From: Acidimicrobiales bacterium
Lineage (GTDB): Bacteria; Actinomycetota; Acidimicrobiia; Acidimicrobiales; Iamiaceae
DNA: 64,000 nucleotides
Reading direction: 5' to 3'
Assembly (NCBI GenBank): GCA_035547835.1
Contig: DASZTW010000008.1
Location: forward strand, 62,001 to 126,000
Shown here: one piece after another, positions 42,011 through 50,017 of the stretch
Position numbering within the stretch: position 1 is the stretch's first letter
How the letters are laid out: each line of letters starts with the position of its first letter
Translations under genes and position numbers: made by a program
The notes under the pieces: model-generated
The model's input: the letters and a program-made list of their open reading frames with translations, nothing else
Database searches by the model: none
What the model was told of the DNA's origin: nothing

Positions 42011-42730
42011 ATGTCGCGCGAGCAGCATCCCGGCTCCCGTGTCGAGCGGGTGGGTGCCGCAGTCGAATCGGCGGTCGAGTCGGCCGTGGAGACGGCGGCG
42101 GAGGTGTTCGCGCGCCCGAAGCTACGCGGTCGCCTGCACCAACTCGCGCTGATCGGCTCGTTGGTCGGGCTCGTGTGGATCGTAGGCGCCGCGCCCACCA
42201 CCCGCGCGCGGGTGTCGGCGTGGATCTATGCGTCGGCCGCGGTGCTGCTGTACTTCGTGAGCTCCACGTACCACGTGTTCGCGAAGTCGCCGCGGGCCCG
42301 GCGCATCATGCAGCGAGTCGACCACTCGATGATCTACGTGCTCATCGCCGGCACATTCACCCCGATCGCCGTGCTGGTGTTGCGCGACCCGCTGCGCTGG
42401 CCGGCGCTGGCGATCATGTGGGCAGGCGCGTTCGGCGGCGTCGCCCTGAAGACGTTCGGGTTCCGCTACCGCAAGGTGGGCGGCGCGGTGTACATCGTGC
42501 TCGGCTGGGCCGGGCTGATCGCGTTCCCGTCGCTGGTGCACCGGCCCACCTTGTTCTTGCTGGTGGCGGCCGGCGGTGCGCTCTACACCGTCGGGGCCAT
42601 CTTGTTCAGCCTCCGGCGTCCCGTGCTGTCGCCCAAGTGGTTCGGCTACCACGAGGTCTGGCACATCTTCGTGGTGGCCGCCGGCGTGCTGTTGTTCATC
42701 GCGAACTACCGCATCGTCCACGCCGGCTGA
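42011..42730 (+). CDS. Hemolysin III / PAQR-family membrane protein
   Basis: A 239-residue integral membrane protein with seven predicted helices from about residue 40 on. PAQR zinc-site motifs are present: SSTYHVF in the second helix region, RVDHSMIYVLIAGTFTP and the C-terminal HEVWHIFVVAAG. A 40-residue N-terminal tail is acidic/Ala-Val rich. The physiological role of bacterial members is unclear (membrane stress, possible hydrolase). The ATG at 42011 follows GGAGG. Confidence 0.9.
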   Translation: MSREQHPGSRVERVGAAVESAVESAVETAAEVFARPKLRGRLHQLALIGSLVGLVWIVGAAPTTRARVSAWIYASAAVLLYFVSSTYHVFAKSPRARRIMQRVDHSMIYVLIAGTFTPIAVLVLRDPLRWPALAIMWAGAFGGVALKTFGFRYRKVGGAVYIVLGWAGLIAFPSLVHRPTLFLLVAAGGALYTVGAILFSLRRPVLSPKWFGYHEVWHIFVVAAGVLLFIANYRIVHAG

Positions 42731-42774
42731 CGGTTGGCGCGCGCTGCGGGTGCTGCGCCGCGAGGAGCCGTCAG
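42727..42774. terminator. Hairpin joining two convergent stop codons
   Basis: CTGACGG (42727-42733) pairs with CCGTCAG (42768-42774), with an inner GGCGC...GCGCC pairing. Each arm contains the stop codon of one of the convergent genes. No T-tract is seen. Confidence 0.4.
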
Positions 42775-44573
42775 AAGCAGAGCCCGTTGTCGCCGACCGA
42801 CACGTCGGCCCCGGGTGTCGCCGCCGTCGCCGTGACCGTGTCGCCTGGGCGGATCGTGCCGCACATGTACGACTCGAACCCGCCGTGGCTGTGGATGGTG
42901 ATGAGGTCGGCGAGCCCGGGCCGATCGATGGCGACCGTCCAGCCGTCTGGCAGGTCGCCCGACCCGGTCACGAGGCCCGCGTGGTGCGCGACGTATCGGC
43001 ATCGCCGGGTCTTGTCGTAGCTCGCTTCGCAGCCGTCGGTGGCCCCGTCGGGCGCTCCGTTGGTGGTGGCCGGGGGGTCGAGGTCGCCGGGTGGCCCGGA
43101 TGGGGGAGCGGCCACCGGATCGCCGCAGTGGGCTGGGGTCTCGGGCAGGTCGCCGCCGGTGAACCAGGGGTCGCGGCCCTCCCAGCCGTACCAGTTGACC
43201 AGCACCTCCGACCACGCGAAGCCGTGCACGGGGCAGTCGTCGTACGAGCCCGACACGTCGAACGGCACCCGTTGCACGAGGCGGTTGCCGTGAGGGTCGG
43301 CCAGTGGCTCGGTGCGAGAGAACGCCGGGTCGAGGCCGAGATCGAACGCGGGCACGGTCACGTGGCCGCCGTCGGGTGTGGCGAGGGTCCCGCCGCCGTA
43401 GCTCACCCGGTATTGCCAAGCTTGGGTGACGAGGCTCTCCAGCGTGCGCTGCAGCCCCACGCCTTGCAGCAGTGCGCCGGAGACGCCGTCGAGGTGGCGG
43501 TACGAGAGGTGCTCGACGTGCAGCTCGCGGTCGAGAGGCACCGACACGCCGCTCGGCAACCGCAGCGTGGCGAGCACCCGATACGTCGGCTGGTTCGGGT
43601 CGACGCCGAGCTGGCGCATCAGCCCGTTCGGGGTGTCGTGGTAGGCCTGCACGTCGAACATGAGCTGCGCGCCGTTGCCGAGGTCGGCGTACACCAGCTC
43701 CCACGGCCATTGCAGGTTGTAGTACTGCAGGTACCGGGCGTGCAGCTGGGTCGAGATCGCGAGCCCGAGGCCCACGGGGATGTCCTCCACCGGGTTCGAC
43801 TCGTGCGTCATCGACAGCGTGGAACGGGCCGGGTCGACCTGCTCGGCGATCGTCCGCCCGTCGGCCCACCGCACGGTGAAGCCGCCCGTGAGCACGCGCG
43901 CCACCTGCTGGTACTGGAAGCCGCGCGACGGCAAGCCGAAGTCTTCGGGCACGCCGTAGAACCAGCGGCCGGTGCCACCCGCGAGCAGTGGTGGGTCGGC
44001 CATCGTGGCGTGCAGGTCGGCCTGGATGTCGATGGGTTCGCCGCCCGGGAACATCCGGGCGTGTGGCTGGTCGAGCGTGAGCCGGTAGGTGGGCGCAGCG
44101 AGGTTGGTGCGCTGCCACCGGTCGATCAGGCGGTTGCCGGCGGTGGCGTCGACGGTGTCGAGGCGGAGCCGTTGCTGCGCACCCGGCAGGTCCCACGTCA
44201 TGTTGTGGACGAGTTGGTCACCCGATGCGGTGTGGCCCCAGTCGGCCGGGCCGTCGTCGCTCATGAATCCCTGCCCGCGGTAGGCGCCTTGCAGGGGGTA
44301 CAGCGCGTAGCTGGAGCTCACCAGCCCGTCTTGTTGCGTGTAGGCGATGGCCAGCACGTAGCGGTTGCCGGAGGTGGTGACGAGGTTGGCGGCACCCCAC
44401 CAGTAGTCCCAACTCGCCAAGTGCGCGCTCTCGTCGTCGGGAAAGGTGAGCGCGCCGCGGTTGGCGCCGGTGCCAGGGGGTGCGCCGAAGGCCGCCGGCG
44501 CTGTGGCCGCAACCGCGCACAACAAGGCCGCGACGGCCACTGTGGCCCACCGTGATCGCTTCACCAGGTGCAT
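42771..44573 (-). CDS. Secreted AttH/CrtC-like (carotenoid hydratase-lipocalin fold) protein
   Basis: A 600-residue exported protein. The signal peptide is MHLVKRSRWATVAVAALLCAV ending near AFGA. The mature part begins DDESAHLASWDYWWGAANLVTTSGNRYVLAIAY, the W-rich motif of the AttH/hydroxyneurosporene-synthase (CrtC) family, which hydrates isoprenoid double bonds or acts on related lipids. A Cys-containing C-terminal region with a Pro-rich linker (VAAPPSGPPGDLDPPATT) follows and is not part of the usual domain. I start at ATG 44573 because of the signal peptide. It is divergent from the amidohydrolase, with the palindrome 44673-44690 between. Confidence 0.65.
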   Translation of the reverse strand: MHLVKRSRWATVAVAALLCAVAATAPAAFGAPPGTGANRGALTFPDDESAHLASWDYWWGAANLVTTSGNRYVLAIAYTQQDGLVSSSYALYPLQGAYRGQGFMSDDGPADWGHTASGDQLVHNMTWDLPGAQQRLRLDTVDATAGNRLIDRWQRTNLAAPTYRLTLDQPHARMFPGGEPIDIQADLHATMADPPLLAGGTGRWFYGVPEDFGLPSRGFQYQQVARVLTGGFTVRWADGRTIAEQVDPARSTLSMTHESNPVEDIPVGLGLAISTQLHARYLQYYNLQWPWELVYADLGNGAQLMFDVQAYHDTPNGLMRQLGVDPNQPTYRVLATLRLPSGVSVPLDRELHVEHLSYRHLDGVSGALLQGVGLQRTLESLVTQAWQYRVSYGGGTLATPDGGHVTVPAFDLGLDPAFSRTEPLADPHGNRLVQRVPFDVSGSYDDCPVHGFAWSEVLVNWYGWEGRDPWFTGGDLPETPAHCGDPVAAPPSGPPGDLDPPATTNGAPDGATDGCEASYDKTRRCRYVAHHAGLVTGSGDLPDGWTVAIDRPGLADLITIHSHGGFESYMCGTIRPGDTVTATAATPGADVSVGDNGLCF

Positions 44574-44672
44574 GGGCACCGCTCCGTCCCCAGGCGCTGC
44601 GGAGTCTGCTGGCGGCATGCTCGCGCGGATCAACCGGCGCTGCCTTGCGTTGGCGTCAGGCAGTTCCTACGA

Positions 44673-44690
44673 TTTAGAACGCGTTCTAAA
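44673..44690. promoter_or_regulatory. KstR-like palindromic operator
   Basis: TTTAGAACGCGTTCTAAA is a perfect 18-base palindrome. It fits the TnnAACnnGTTnnA pattern described for the sterol-catabolism repressor KstR. It lies in the 204-bp divergent gap, 87 bp from the amidohydrolase start and 99 bp from the AttH-like start. Confidence 0.6.
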
Positions 44691-44777
44691 GACTTGGGCG
44701 GATGGGCCGTGTGGCGAACCGGCCGCGAGGCGCGACGCACGTTCATCCGCTCGAGTCATCTGCCCCGGGAGGCTGCC

Positions 44778-46007
44778 ATGACCGGATCCGACGACCGGTA
44801 CACCGTCATCTCTGCCGACACCCACGCGGGTGGGAGCCACGCGCAGTACCGCGAGTTCCTCGAGGAGAAGTACCTCGAGCAGTTCGACGCCTGGCGCGAG
44901 AAGTACCGCAACCCGTTCAGCGACCTCGGCGACGACCGGCGCCTGCGCAACTGGGACGACGAGATGCGCAACCGCCAACAAGACGAAGACGGCGTGTCGG
45001 GCGAGGTGATCTTCCCCAACACCGTGCCGCCCTTCTTCCCGAGCTTCGTGCTGTTCGCACCCCCGGCCAAGCCCGACGACTACGAGCTGCGCCTTGCCGG
45101 CGTGCGTGCGCACAACCGCTGGATGGTCGACTTCCAGAACCGCTTCCCGGAGCGGCGCGCGGGCATCGGGCAGATCTTCATCAACGACATCGACGACGCC
45201 ATCGAAGACGTGAAGTGGATCGCCGAGCACGGTCTGCGTGGCGGCATCTTGTTGCCGAACGTGCCGCCCGACGTCACGTGGATCAAGCCGATCTACCACC
45301 CCGACTACGACCGGCTGTGGGAGGTCTGCGAGGACCTCGGCGTGCCCGTCAACATCCACGGCGGCACCGGCACGCCCAACTATGGGCGCACCCCGGCAGC
45401 GCTGTTGATGCTGCTGGCCGAAGCCGGCCACTTCTCGCGCCGGCCACTGCTGTTCCTTCTGCTCGGCGGCGTGCTCGAGCGGTTCCCGAAGCTCAACGTG
45501 GTGCTCACCGAACAGGGCGCAGCGTTCCTGCCGGGCTTGCTCGACCAGCTCGACGGTGTGATCAAGAGCGTGCGTGACAACGGCGCGATCGGTGAGCTGC
45601 GGTTCGCGGAAGACGCGGTGCTGCCCCGGAGCGCCACCGAGTACGTGGCGCAGAGCGTGTGGTTCGGCGCCAGCTTCCCGACCCGCAAGGACGTGGCGGC
45701 GGTGTGCGACACGATCGGGCTCGATCACCTCATGTGGGGCAGCGACTACCCCCACGACGAAGGCACGTTCCCGCACACGCTCCCCGCGCTGCGCCAGGTG
45801 TTCCACGACTGGGACCCCGCCGACGTGCGCCAGGTCCTCACCGACAACCCGGCACGCCTCTACGGCTTCGACCCCAGCGCGCTGGCGGCGCACGCGGCGC
45901 AGTTCGGGCCGAAGGTCTCAGAGGTGGCCGAGCCGCTCACCGAGCTGCCCGACAAGCCGAACGAAGCGATCCTGCGCAACGCCCGGGAGCTGCGTCACGC
46001 GTCGTAG
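44778..46007 (+). CDS. Amidohydrolase_2 family protein
   Basis: A 409-residue TIM-barrel metal-dependent hydrolase/decarboxylase. Family marks are the N-terminal VISADTHAGG, NDIDDAIEDVKWIAEHGLRGGILLP, VNIHGGTGTP with a metal His, LTEQGAAFLPGLLDQLD and the C-terminal LMWGSDYPHDEGTFPH carrying the catalytic Asp. Close relatives in actinobacteria occur in steroid- or aromatic-degradation clusters. GGGAGGCTGCC precedes the ATG at 44778. A KstR-like palindrome upstream supports a catabolic role. Confidence 0.9.
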   Translation: MTGSDDRYTVISADTHAGGSHAQYREFLEEKYLEQFDAWREKYRNPFSDLGDDRRLRNWDDEMRNRQQDEDGVSGEVIFPNTVPPFFPSFVLFAPPAKPDDYELRLAGVRAHNRWMVDFQNRFPERRAGIGQIFINDIDDAIEDVKWIAEHGLRGGILLPNVPPDVTWIKPIYHPDYDRLWEVCEDLGVPVNIHGGTGTPNYGRTPAALLMLLAEAGHFSRRPLLFLLLGGVLERFPKLNVVLTEQGAAFLPGLLDQLDGVIKSVRDNGAIGELRFAEDAVLPRSATEYVAQSVWFGASFPTRKDVAAVCDTIGLDHLMWGSDYPHDEGTFPHTLPALRQVFHDWDPADVRQVLTDNPARLYGFDPSALAAHAAQFGPKVSEVAEPLTELPDKPNEAILRNARELRHAS

Positions 46008-46059
46008 CGCCCTGGCGTTCCCGCGCAACCAGCGAGCTACGCGGAACACCGGGTGCGCC

Positions 46060-46196
46060 GGCGCGATCCGCGCCAGCTCGTCGTCGGTCGACGTCGCGTC
46101 GACGCCGTCGAAGAACTTGCCGACCTCCGCCTTCCAACGGCGCAGGTACTCGCGCAGGATCGAGGGTCGCTGCGACACGTCGACCTCCACGAGGGT
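46060..46196 (-). pseudogene. Possible 3' remnant of a deazaflavin-dependent nitroreductase-like gene
   Basis: Within the 236-bp gap after the amidohydrolase, the minus strand reads EVTLVEVDVSQRPSILREYLRRWKAEVGKFFDGVDATSTDDELARIAPAHPVFRV, which resembles the C-terminus of F420-dependent nitroreductase-fold proteins (RPxxLRxYL ... ELxRIAPxHPVFR). An in-frame stop lies directly upstream, so no complete gene is present. The same frame runs on into the amidohydrolase 3' end. The likeness is from memory of the family and is not strong. Confidence 0.35.
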
Positions 46197-46243
46197 GACT
46201 TCCTACGAGGCCGCCGTCGACCTCGCCGCCGATCGCGTCGGCA

Positions 46244-47461
46244 TCACGAGCTGACAGCTGCCTCCGCGCCGAGGCGGTCGCCGGGCTCCACCAGCACGCA
46301 GTGGGTGCCGCGGTAGATCGTGGGCATGCACTTGTTGCAGTGGATGCACAGCGAGCCGCGATCGTCGCCGGCCTGCCAACGAGCCAGCAGCTCGGGCTCG
46401 CGCAGGAGCGCCCTGCCCATGGCCACGAACTCGAACCCTTCGGCCATGGCGCGGTGCACGGTGGCCAGCTCGCTGATGCCCCCGAGCAGCACGAGCGGCA
46501 GGTCGAGCGCGGCGCGGAACTGGCGCGCGGAGGGCAAGAAGTAGGCCTCTTCGTAGGGGTACGCGTGCAGGAAGCGGCCGCCCACGCGCTTGAACACCGG
46601 GCGCATGAACTTGGGCATCGCCACCGCCATCTCCTCGATGGGGGCGTCGCCTTTGAACAGGTACATCGGGTTCGCGAACGAGCTGCCGCCGGTGAGCGCC
46701 AGCGCGTCGACGGTGCCATCGTCTTGCAGCCAGCGGGCCACTTGCACGCTCTCGTCGAGCCAGAAGCCGCCGGGCACGCCGTCGTCCATGTTGAGCTTCG
46801 CGGTGATCGCGACGCGGTCGCCGAGCCGATCACGGATGGCGCGCATCACCTGGCGGGCGAACCGTGCCCGGTTCTGCAGCTCCGGCCCGCCCCACTGGTC
46901 GGTGCGGGTGTTCAGCTTCGGCGACAGGAACGAGCTCAGCAGGTAGCCGTGGCCGAGGTGCACCTCGATCGCGTCGAAGCCGCTCTCGGCAAGCAGCGCG
47001 GCGCCGTCGGCGAACGCCGCGGTGATCCGCTCGATGTCGGCTTCGGTTGCCGCGTGGCAGCGGCTCATCGACAGCGGGTTCAGCAACCGGGTGGGCCCGA
47101 GGTTGGGGAGCTTGGTGGCAGCCGAGTTGGCCACCGGGCCACCGTGGCCGACCTGCGCGGAGATGGCGGCGCCCTCGGCGTGCACGGCATCCGCGATGCG
47201 GCGGAGGCCGTCGGCGGCTTCGGGCCGCAAGAGGAGTGTGCGTCCGTCGGTGCTGCCCTCGGGCGACACGGTGCAGTACGCCACGGTGGTCATGCCCACC
47301 CCACCCGCGGCTGTGCGGGTGTGGAACCGGATGAGCCGGTCGCTCACCACGTTGTCGCGCAGCGGCCCTTCGAACGTCGCCGACTTGATGATCCGGTTCC
47401 GCAGCGTGACCGGCCCGAGCGTGGCCGGTGCGAACGGGTCAGGCGCTGTCATGTCGGCCAT
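46244..47461 (-). CDS. NADH:flavin oxidoreductase (Old Yellow Enzyme family)
   Basis: A 405-residue FMN enzyme. TLRNRIIKSATFEG at the N-terminus, ISAQVGHGG, FDAIEVHLGHGYLLSSFLSPKLNTRTDQWGG and LLGGISELATVHRAMAEGFEFVAMGRALL are OYE-barrel marks. A Cys cluster near the end (CIHCNKCMPTIYRGTHC) resembles the iron-sulfur ligands of the 2,4-dienoyl-CoA-reductase subgroup, although the following FAD/NADH domain of that enzyme is absent. It likely reduces an enone or dienoyl compound. ATG 47461 (MADMTAPDP) is chosen; ATG 47452 is also possible. A weak copy of the regulon palindrome lies just upstream. Confidence 0.9.
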   Translation of the reverse strand: MADMTAPDPFAPATLGPVTLRNRIIKSATFEGPLRDNVVSDRLIRFHTRTAAGGVGMTTVAYCTVSPEGSTDGRTLLLRPEAADGLRRIADAVHAEGAAISAQVGHGGPVANSAATKLPNLGPTRLLNPLSMSRCHAATEADIERITAAFADGAALLAESGFDAIEVHLGHGYLLSSFLSPKLNTRTDQWGGPELQNRARFARQVMRAIRDRLGDRVAITAKLNMDDGVPGGFWLDESVQVARWLQDDGTVDALALTGGSSFANPMYLFKGDAPIEEMAVAMPKFMRPVFKRVGGRFLHAYPYEEAYFLPSARQFRAALDLPLVLLGGISELATVHRAMAEGFEFVAMGRALLREPELLARWQAGDDRGSLCIHCNKCMPTIYRGTHCVLVEPGDRLGAEAAVSS

Positions 47462-47470
47462 CGGCCAACT

Positions 47471-47486
47471 CTGACACACCGTCAGG
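47471..47486. promoter_or_regulatory. Weak regulon operator 7 (OYE gene)
   Basis: CTGAC-acacc-GTCAGG has the right arms, but a 5-base instead of a 6-base centre. It lies 10 bp upstream of the OYE start. It may be a degenerate member or chance. Confidence 0.3.
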
Positions 47487-47528
47487 AGTCCCGCTGGGTG
47501 GCGATCCCACAGAATCGGTGGGGACTCC
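47485..47528. other. Inverted repeat in the OYE/MFS divergent gap
   Basis: GGAGTCC (47485-47491) and GGACTCC (47522-47528) enclose an inner CCCAC-agaatcg-GTGGG stem. It lies in the 230-bp gap between the OYE gene and the MFS gene; the remainder of that gap shows nothing recognisable. Confidence 0.35.
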
Positions 47529-47691
47529 GCCCAGCGCGGGGGTCAGGGTGGCGACGCAGGACGAGGCGCCGGACGGCACCGTCGGTCTCGACGCGGACTG
47601 CGGGTGAAGAGGCAGCGCTCACAGACCCTTCTCTGCACGGCTGGGTGTCGCCGAGTTGGCGATCGACTCCGCTCGGGCCTACAACGTCGTG

Positions 47692-49329
47692 ATGCGATCT
47701 ACCGCGGAGACCGGCTCCTCCGCGGACACCCCGGCTGACGCCGTGGGCGCGGCGGAAGCTGCGGCGCGCGAGGCGCACGAGGAGCACTACCGCTGGATCG
47801 CGCTCGGCACCGTGCTGATCGGTACGTTCATGGTGATCCTCGACACCACGATCGTCACGGTGGCCCTCGACCCCATCGGCAAGAGCCTCCACAGCCAGTC
47901 GGGCGTCGAGTGGATCGTGACCGCGTATCTGGTGGCGGTCGGCGTGGTGCAGCCGGCCACCGGATGGCTGGCGGACCGGGTCGGTCGCAAACCGGTGTTC
48001 GCCATGGCGATGGCCATGTTCTCGCTGGCGTCGCTGGCGTCCGCGCTGTCGCCTTCGCTCGGTGTGTTGATCGGTGCGCGCGTGGTGCAGGGCCTGGGCG
48101 GCGGCGCCATGGTGCCGGTGGGCATGGCGATCATCTACGAGCTGTTCCCGCCCGAACGGCGCGGCATGGCGATGGGGGTCTGGGGCGTGGCCGCGATGGG
48201 TGGACCCGCGATCGGCCCGACGCTCGGCGGCTGGCTCGTCACCCAGTTCAGCTGGCGCTGGCTCTTCTTGGTCAACGTCCCGATCGGCGCCATCGGCGTC
48301 CTGCTCGCCTTGCGGATCCTGCGCAACTCCGGGTTCCAGGAACGGCGGCCGTTCGACGTGACCGGAACGGTCCTGATCGTGGGCGGCCTGGTCCCGTTGC
48401 TGCTGGCGCTGTCGGAAGGGTCGTCGTGGGGCTGGCACACGCCCCAGACGCTCGGACTGTTGCTCGGCGGCATCGTGCTGATCGCGGCGTTCGTGTGGTG
48501 GGCGCTGACCCAGACGGATCATCCGCTGGTCGACCTCCGCATGTTCCGCATCTCGATCTTCAGCCTCACGATCGCGGTGATCTGCCTGCTGACGTTGTCG
48601 CAATACGGGCGCCTGGTCTTCATCCCCCTCGAGCTCGAATCGCTCCGCCACCTCACGCCGCTGCACACGGGTCTGCTGCTGACGCCCACCGCGCTCGGCG
48701 CGGGCATCACCATGCCGATCGGCGGGCGCCTCGCAGACCGCGTCGGTGCGAAGTGGCCGGTCACGATCGGGCTGATCCCGGTCACCGTCGCCACCTGGTA
48801 CCTCAGCACGCTCACGCCGAACTCGTCGGAGATCTGGCTGATGGTGTGGCTGTTCGTCTCCGGCGTCGGCTTCGGGATCGCCATGATGCCGAACACGGTT
48901 GCGGGCCTGAACTCGCTGCCGGGGCCGCTGCTCGCGACCGGCTCCGCGATCCGCCAACTCTCGAGGCAGGTCGCCGGCTCGGTCGCGGTGGCAGCGCTGA
49001 CGGCTGTGGTGACGTTCCAGCTCAGCGGTCACCTGGCCTACACCGGCCAACACACCGCCGCGCAGGCACAGGACGCCTACAACGACGTGTTCCGCTTTGG
49101 CTTCTGGGCGCTGCTCGCGACCTTGGTCATCGCCTTGTTCCTACCGGGCAAAGCCAAGAGCCTCGAGCTGCAGCGCGCCCGTACGGCGGAGCAAGTCGCC
49201 ATGGCCGAGGCCGAGCGCGCGGGGCGGTCCGGCGAGCGCGCTGCCGACGCGTCCGTCGGCGGCTCGGCGGCCTCGCCAACCGACGGGTCGGGGGGACGTG
49301 AAGCGTCCGCCGCGGCGCTCGACCCCTGA
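47692..49329 (+). CDS. MFS transporter, DHA2 (14-helix) drug-efflux type
   Basis: A 545-residue multidrug proton antiporter of the EmrB/QacA subfamily. Motif A is WLADRVGRKPVF, the DHA2 block TTIVTVALDPIGKSL is in helix 1, GARVVQGLGGGAMVPVGMAII and GPAIGPTLGGWLVTQFSWRWLFLVNVPIG are helix 4-5 marks. A hydrophilic Ala/Ser/Gly-rich tail of about 50 residues ends the protein. I prefer ATG 47692 (MRSTAETGS); an in-frame TTG at 47656 would add 12 residues. A TetR gene follows after 34 bp and likely controls it. Confidence 0.92.
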   Translation: MRSTAETGSSADTPADAVGAAEAAAREAHEEHYRWIALGTVLIGTFMVILDTTIVTVALDPIGKSLHSQSGVEWIVTAYLVAVGVVQPATGWLADRVGRKPVFAMAMAMFSLASLASALSPSLGVLIGARVVQGLGGGAMVPVGMAIIYELFPPERRGMAMGVWGVAAMGGPAIGPTLGGWLVTQFSWRWLFLVNVPIGAIGVLLALRILRNSGFQERRPFDVTGTVLIVGGLVPLLLALSEGSSWGWHTPQTLGLLLGGIVLIAAFVWWALTQTDHPLVDLRMFRISIFSLTIAVICLLTLSQYGRLVFIPLELESLRHLTPLHTGLLLTPTALGAGITMPIGGRLADRVGAKWPVTIGLIPVTVATWYLSTLTPNSSEIWLMVWLFVSGVGFGIAMMPNTVAGLNSLPGPLLATGSAIRQLSRQVAGSVAVAALTAVVTFQLSGHLAYTGQHTAAQAQDAYNDVFRFGFWALLATLVIALFLPGKAKSLELQRARTAEQVAMAEAERAGRSGERAADASVGGSAASPTDGSGGREASAAALDP

Positions 49330-49363
49330 CGGGCGGGCGCGCATCGACCAGTAGGGTGCGGCC

Positions 49364-49963
49364 ATGCCCGCGTCGGAGGCCACCGCCAAGCGGGGACCCG
49401 GGCGGCCCCGCGATCTCGCCAAGCGGCGAGCCATCATCGACGCCACCCTCGAAGTCGTGGCTGAGGTCGGCTACAGCTCTCTCACCATCGACGCGGTCGC
49501 GCAACGGGCCGGCTCCAACCGACTGCTCATCTACCGGGTGTGGGACACCAAGGCCGCCTTGGTGCGCGACGCGATCTTCGGCTCGGCCGACGACCTCGTC
49601 GTGCCCGACACGGGTTCGACGCTCGACGACTTGCGCGACTTCGTCGGCCAACTCGTCGACAACATGCGCCGGCCCGCGTACGTGATGGGCGTGCCCGGGC
49701 TCACCATCGAGTTGCTGGCCGATCCTGCGCTGTTCCGCGACACGCACCGCCGCTACATCAAGCCCGCGGAGGACGGCTTCGCGACGATCCTCGAGCGAGG
49801 CCGGGAACGGGGTGAGGTCGCGGGCGACGTCGACCCCGTCGTGCTCACCCGCGTGGTGAGCGGCATCACGACCAGCCTCGGCCAGACCGCCCGCATGTCG
49901 GTGGCCGAGATCGTGGACGTGGTGCTGCAGAGCCTGGTTGGCGGTTTCGTGCCGTTGGCCTGA
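49364..49963 (+). CDS. TetR-family regulator of the MFS pump
   Basis: A 199-residue TetR protein with an RGPGRPRD lead and the helix-turn-helix VGYSSLTIDAVAQRAGSNRLLIYRVWDTKAALV. It is unlike the other TetR proteins in the window. Its position after the DHA2 pump is the usual arrangement for an efflux repressor that senses the pump substrate. It may also act on the luciferase-like gene 54 bp downstream, whose promoter contains TTACGTAA. Confidence 0.88.
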   Translation: MPASEATAKRGPGRPRDLAKRRAIIDATLEVVAEVGYSSLTIDAVAQRAGSNRLLIYRVWDTKAALVRDAIFGSADDLVVPDTGSTLDDLRDFVGQLVDNMRRPAYVMGVPGLTIELLADPALFRDTHRRYIKPAEDGFATILERGRERGEVAGDVDPVVLTRVVSGITTSLGQTARMSVAEIVDVVLQSLVGGFVPLA

Positions 49964-50017
49964 GCCCCCGCCCAGCTAATAGGTGACAGTCCGTTACGTA
50001 ATTGCTATGCTCCGGGT

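Noticed and set aside
47485-47528. Riboswitch or attenuator before the MFS gene
   Set aside because: The inverted repeat has no conserved aptamer sequence I recognise and lies far upstream of the start; listed only as an inverted repeat.
47482-49053. 523-codon minus-strand frame opposite the MFS gene
   Set aside because: Arg/Asp/His-rich translation with no motif; the MFS frame on the other strand is clearly coding.
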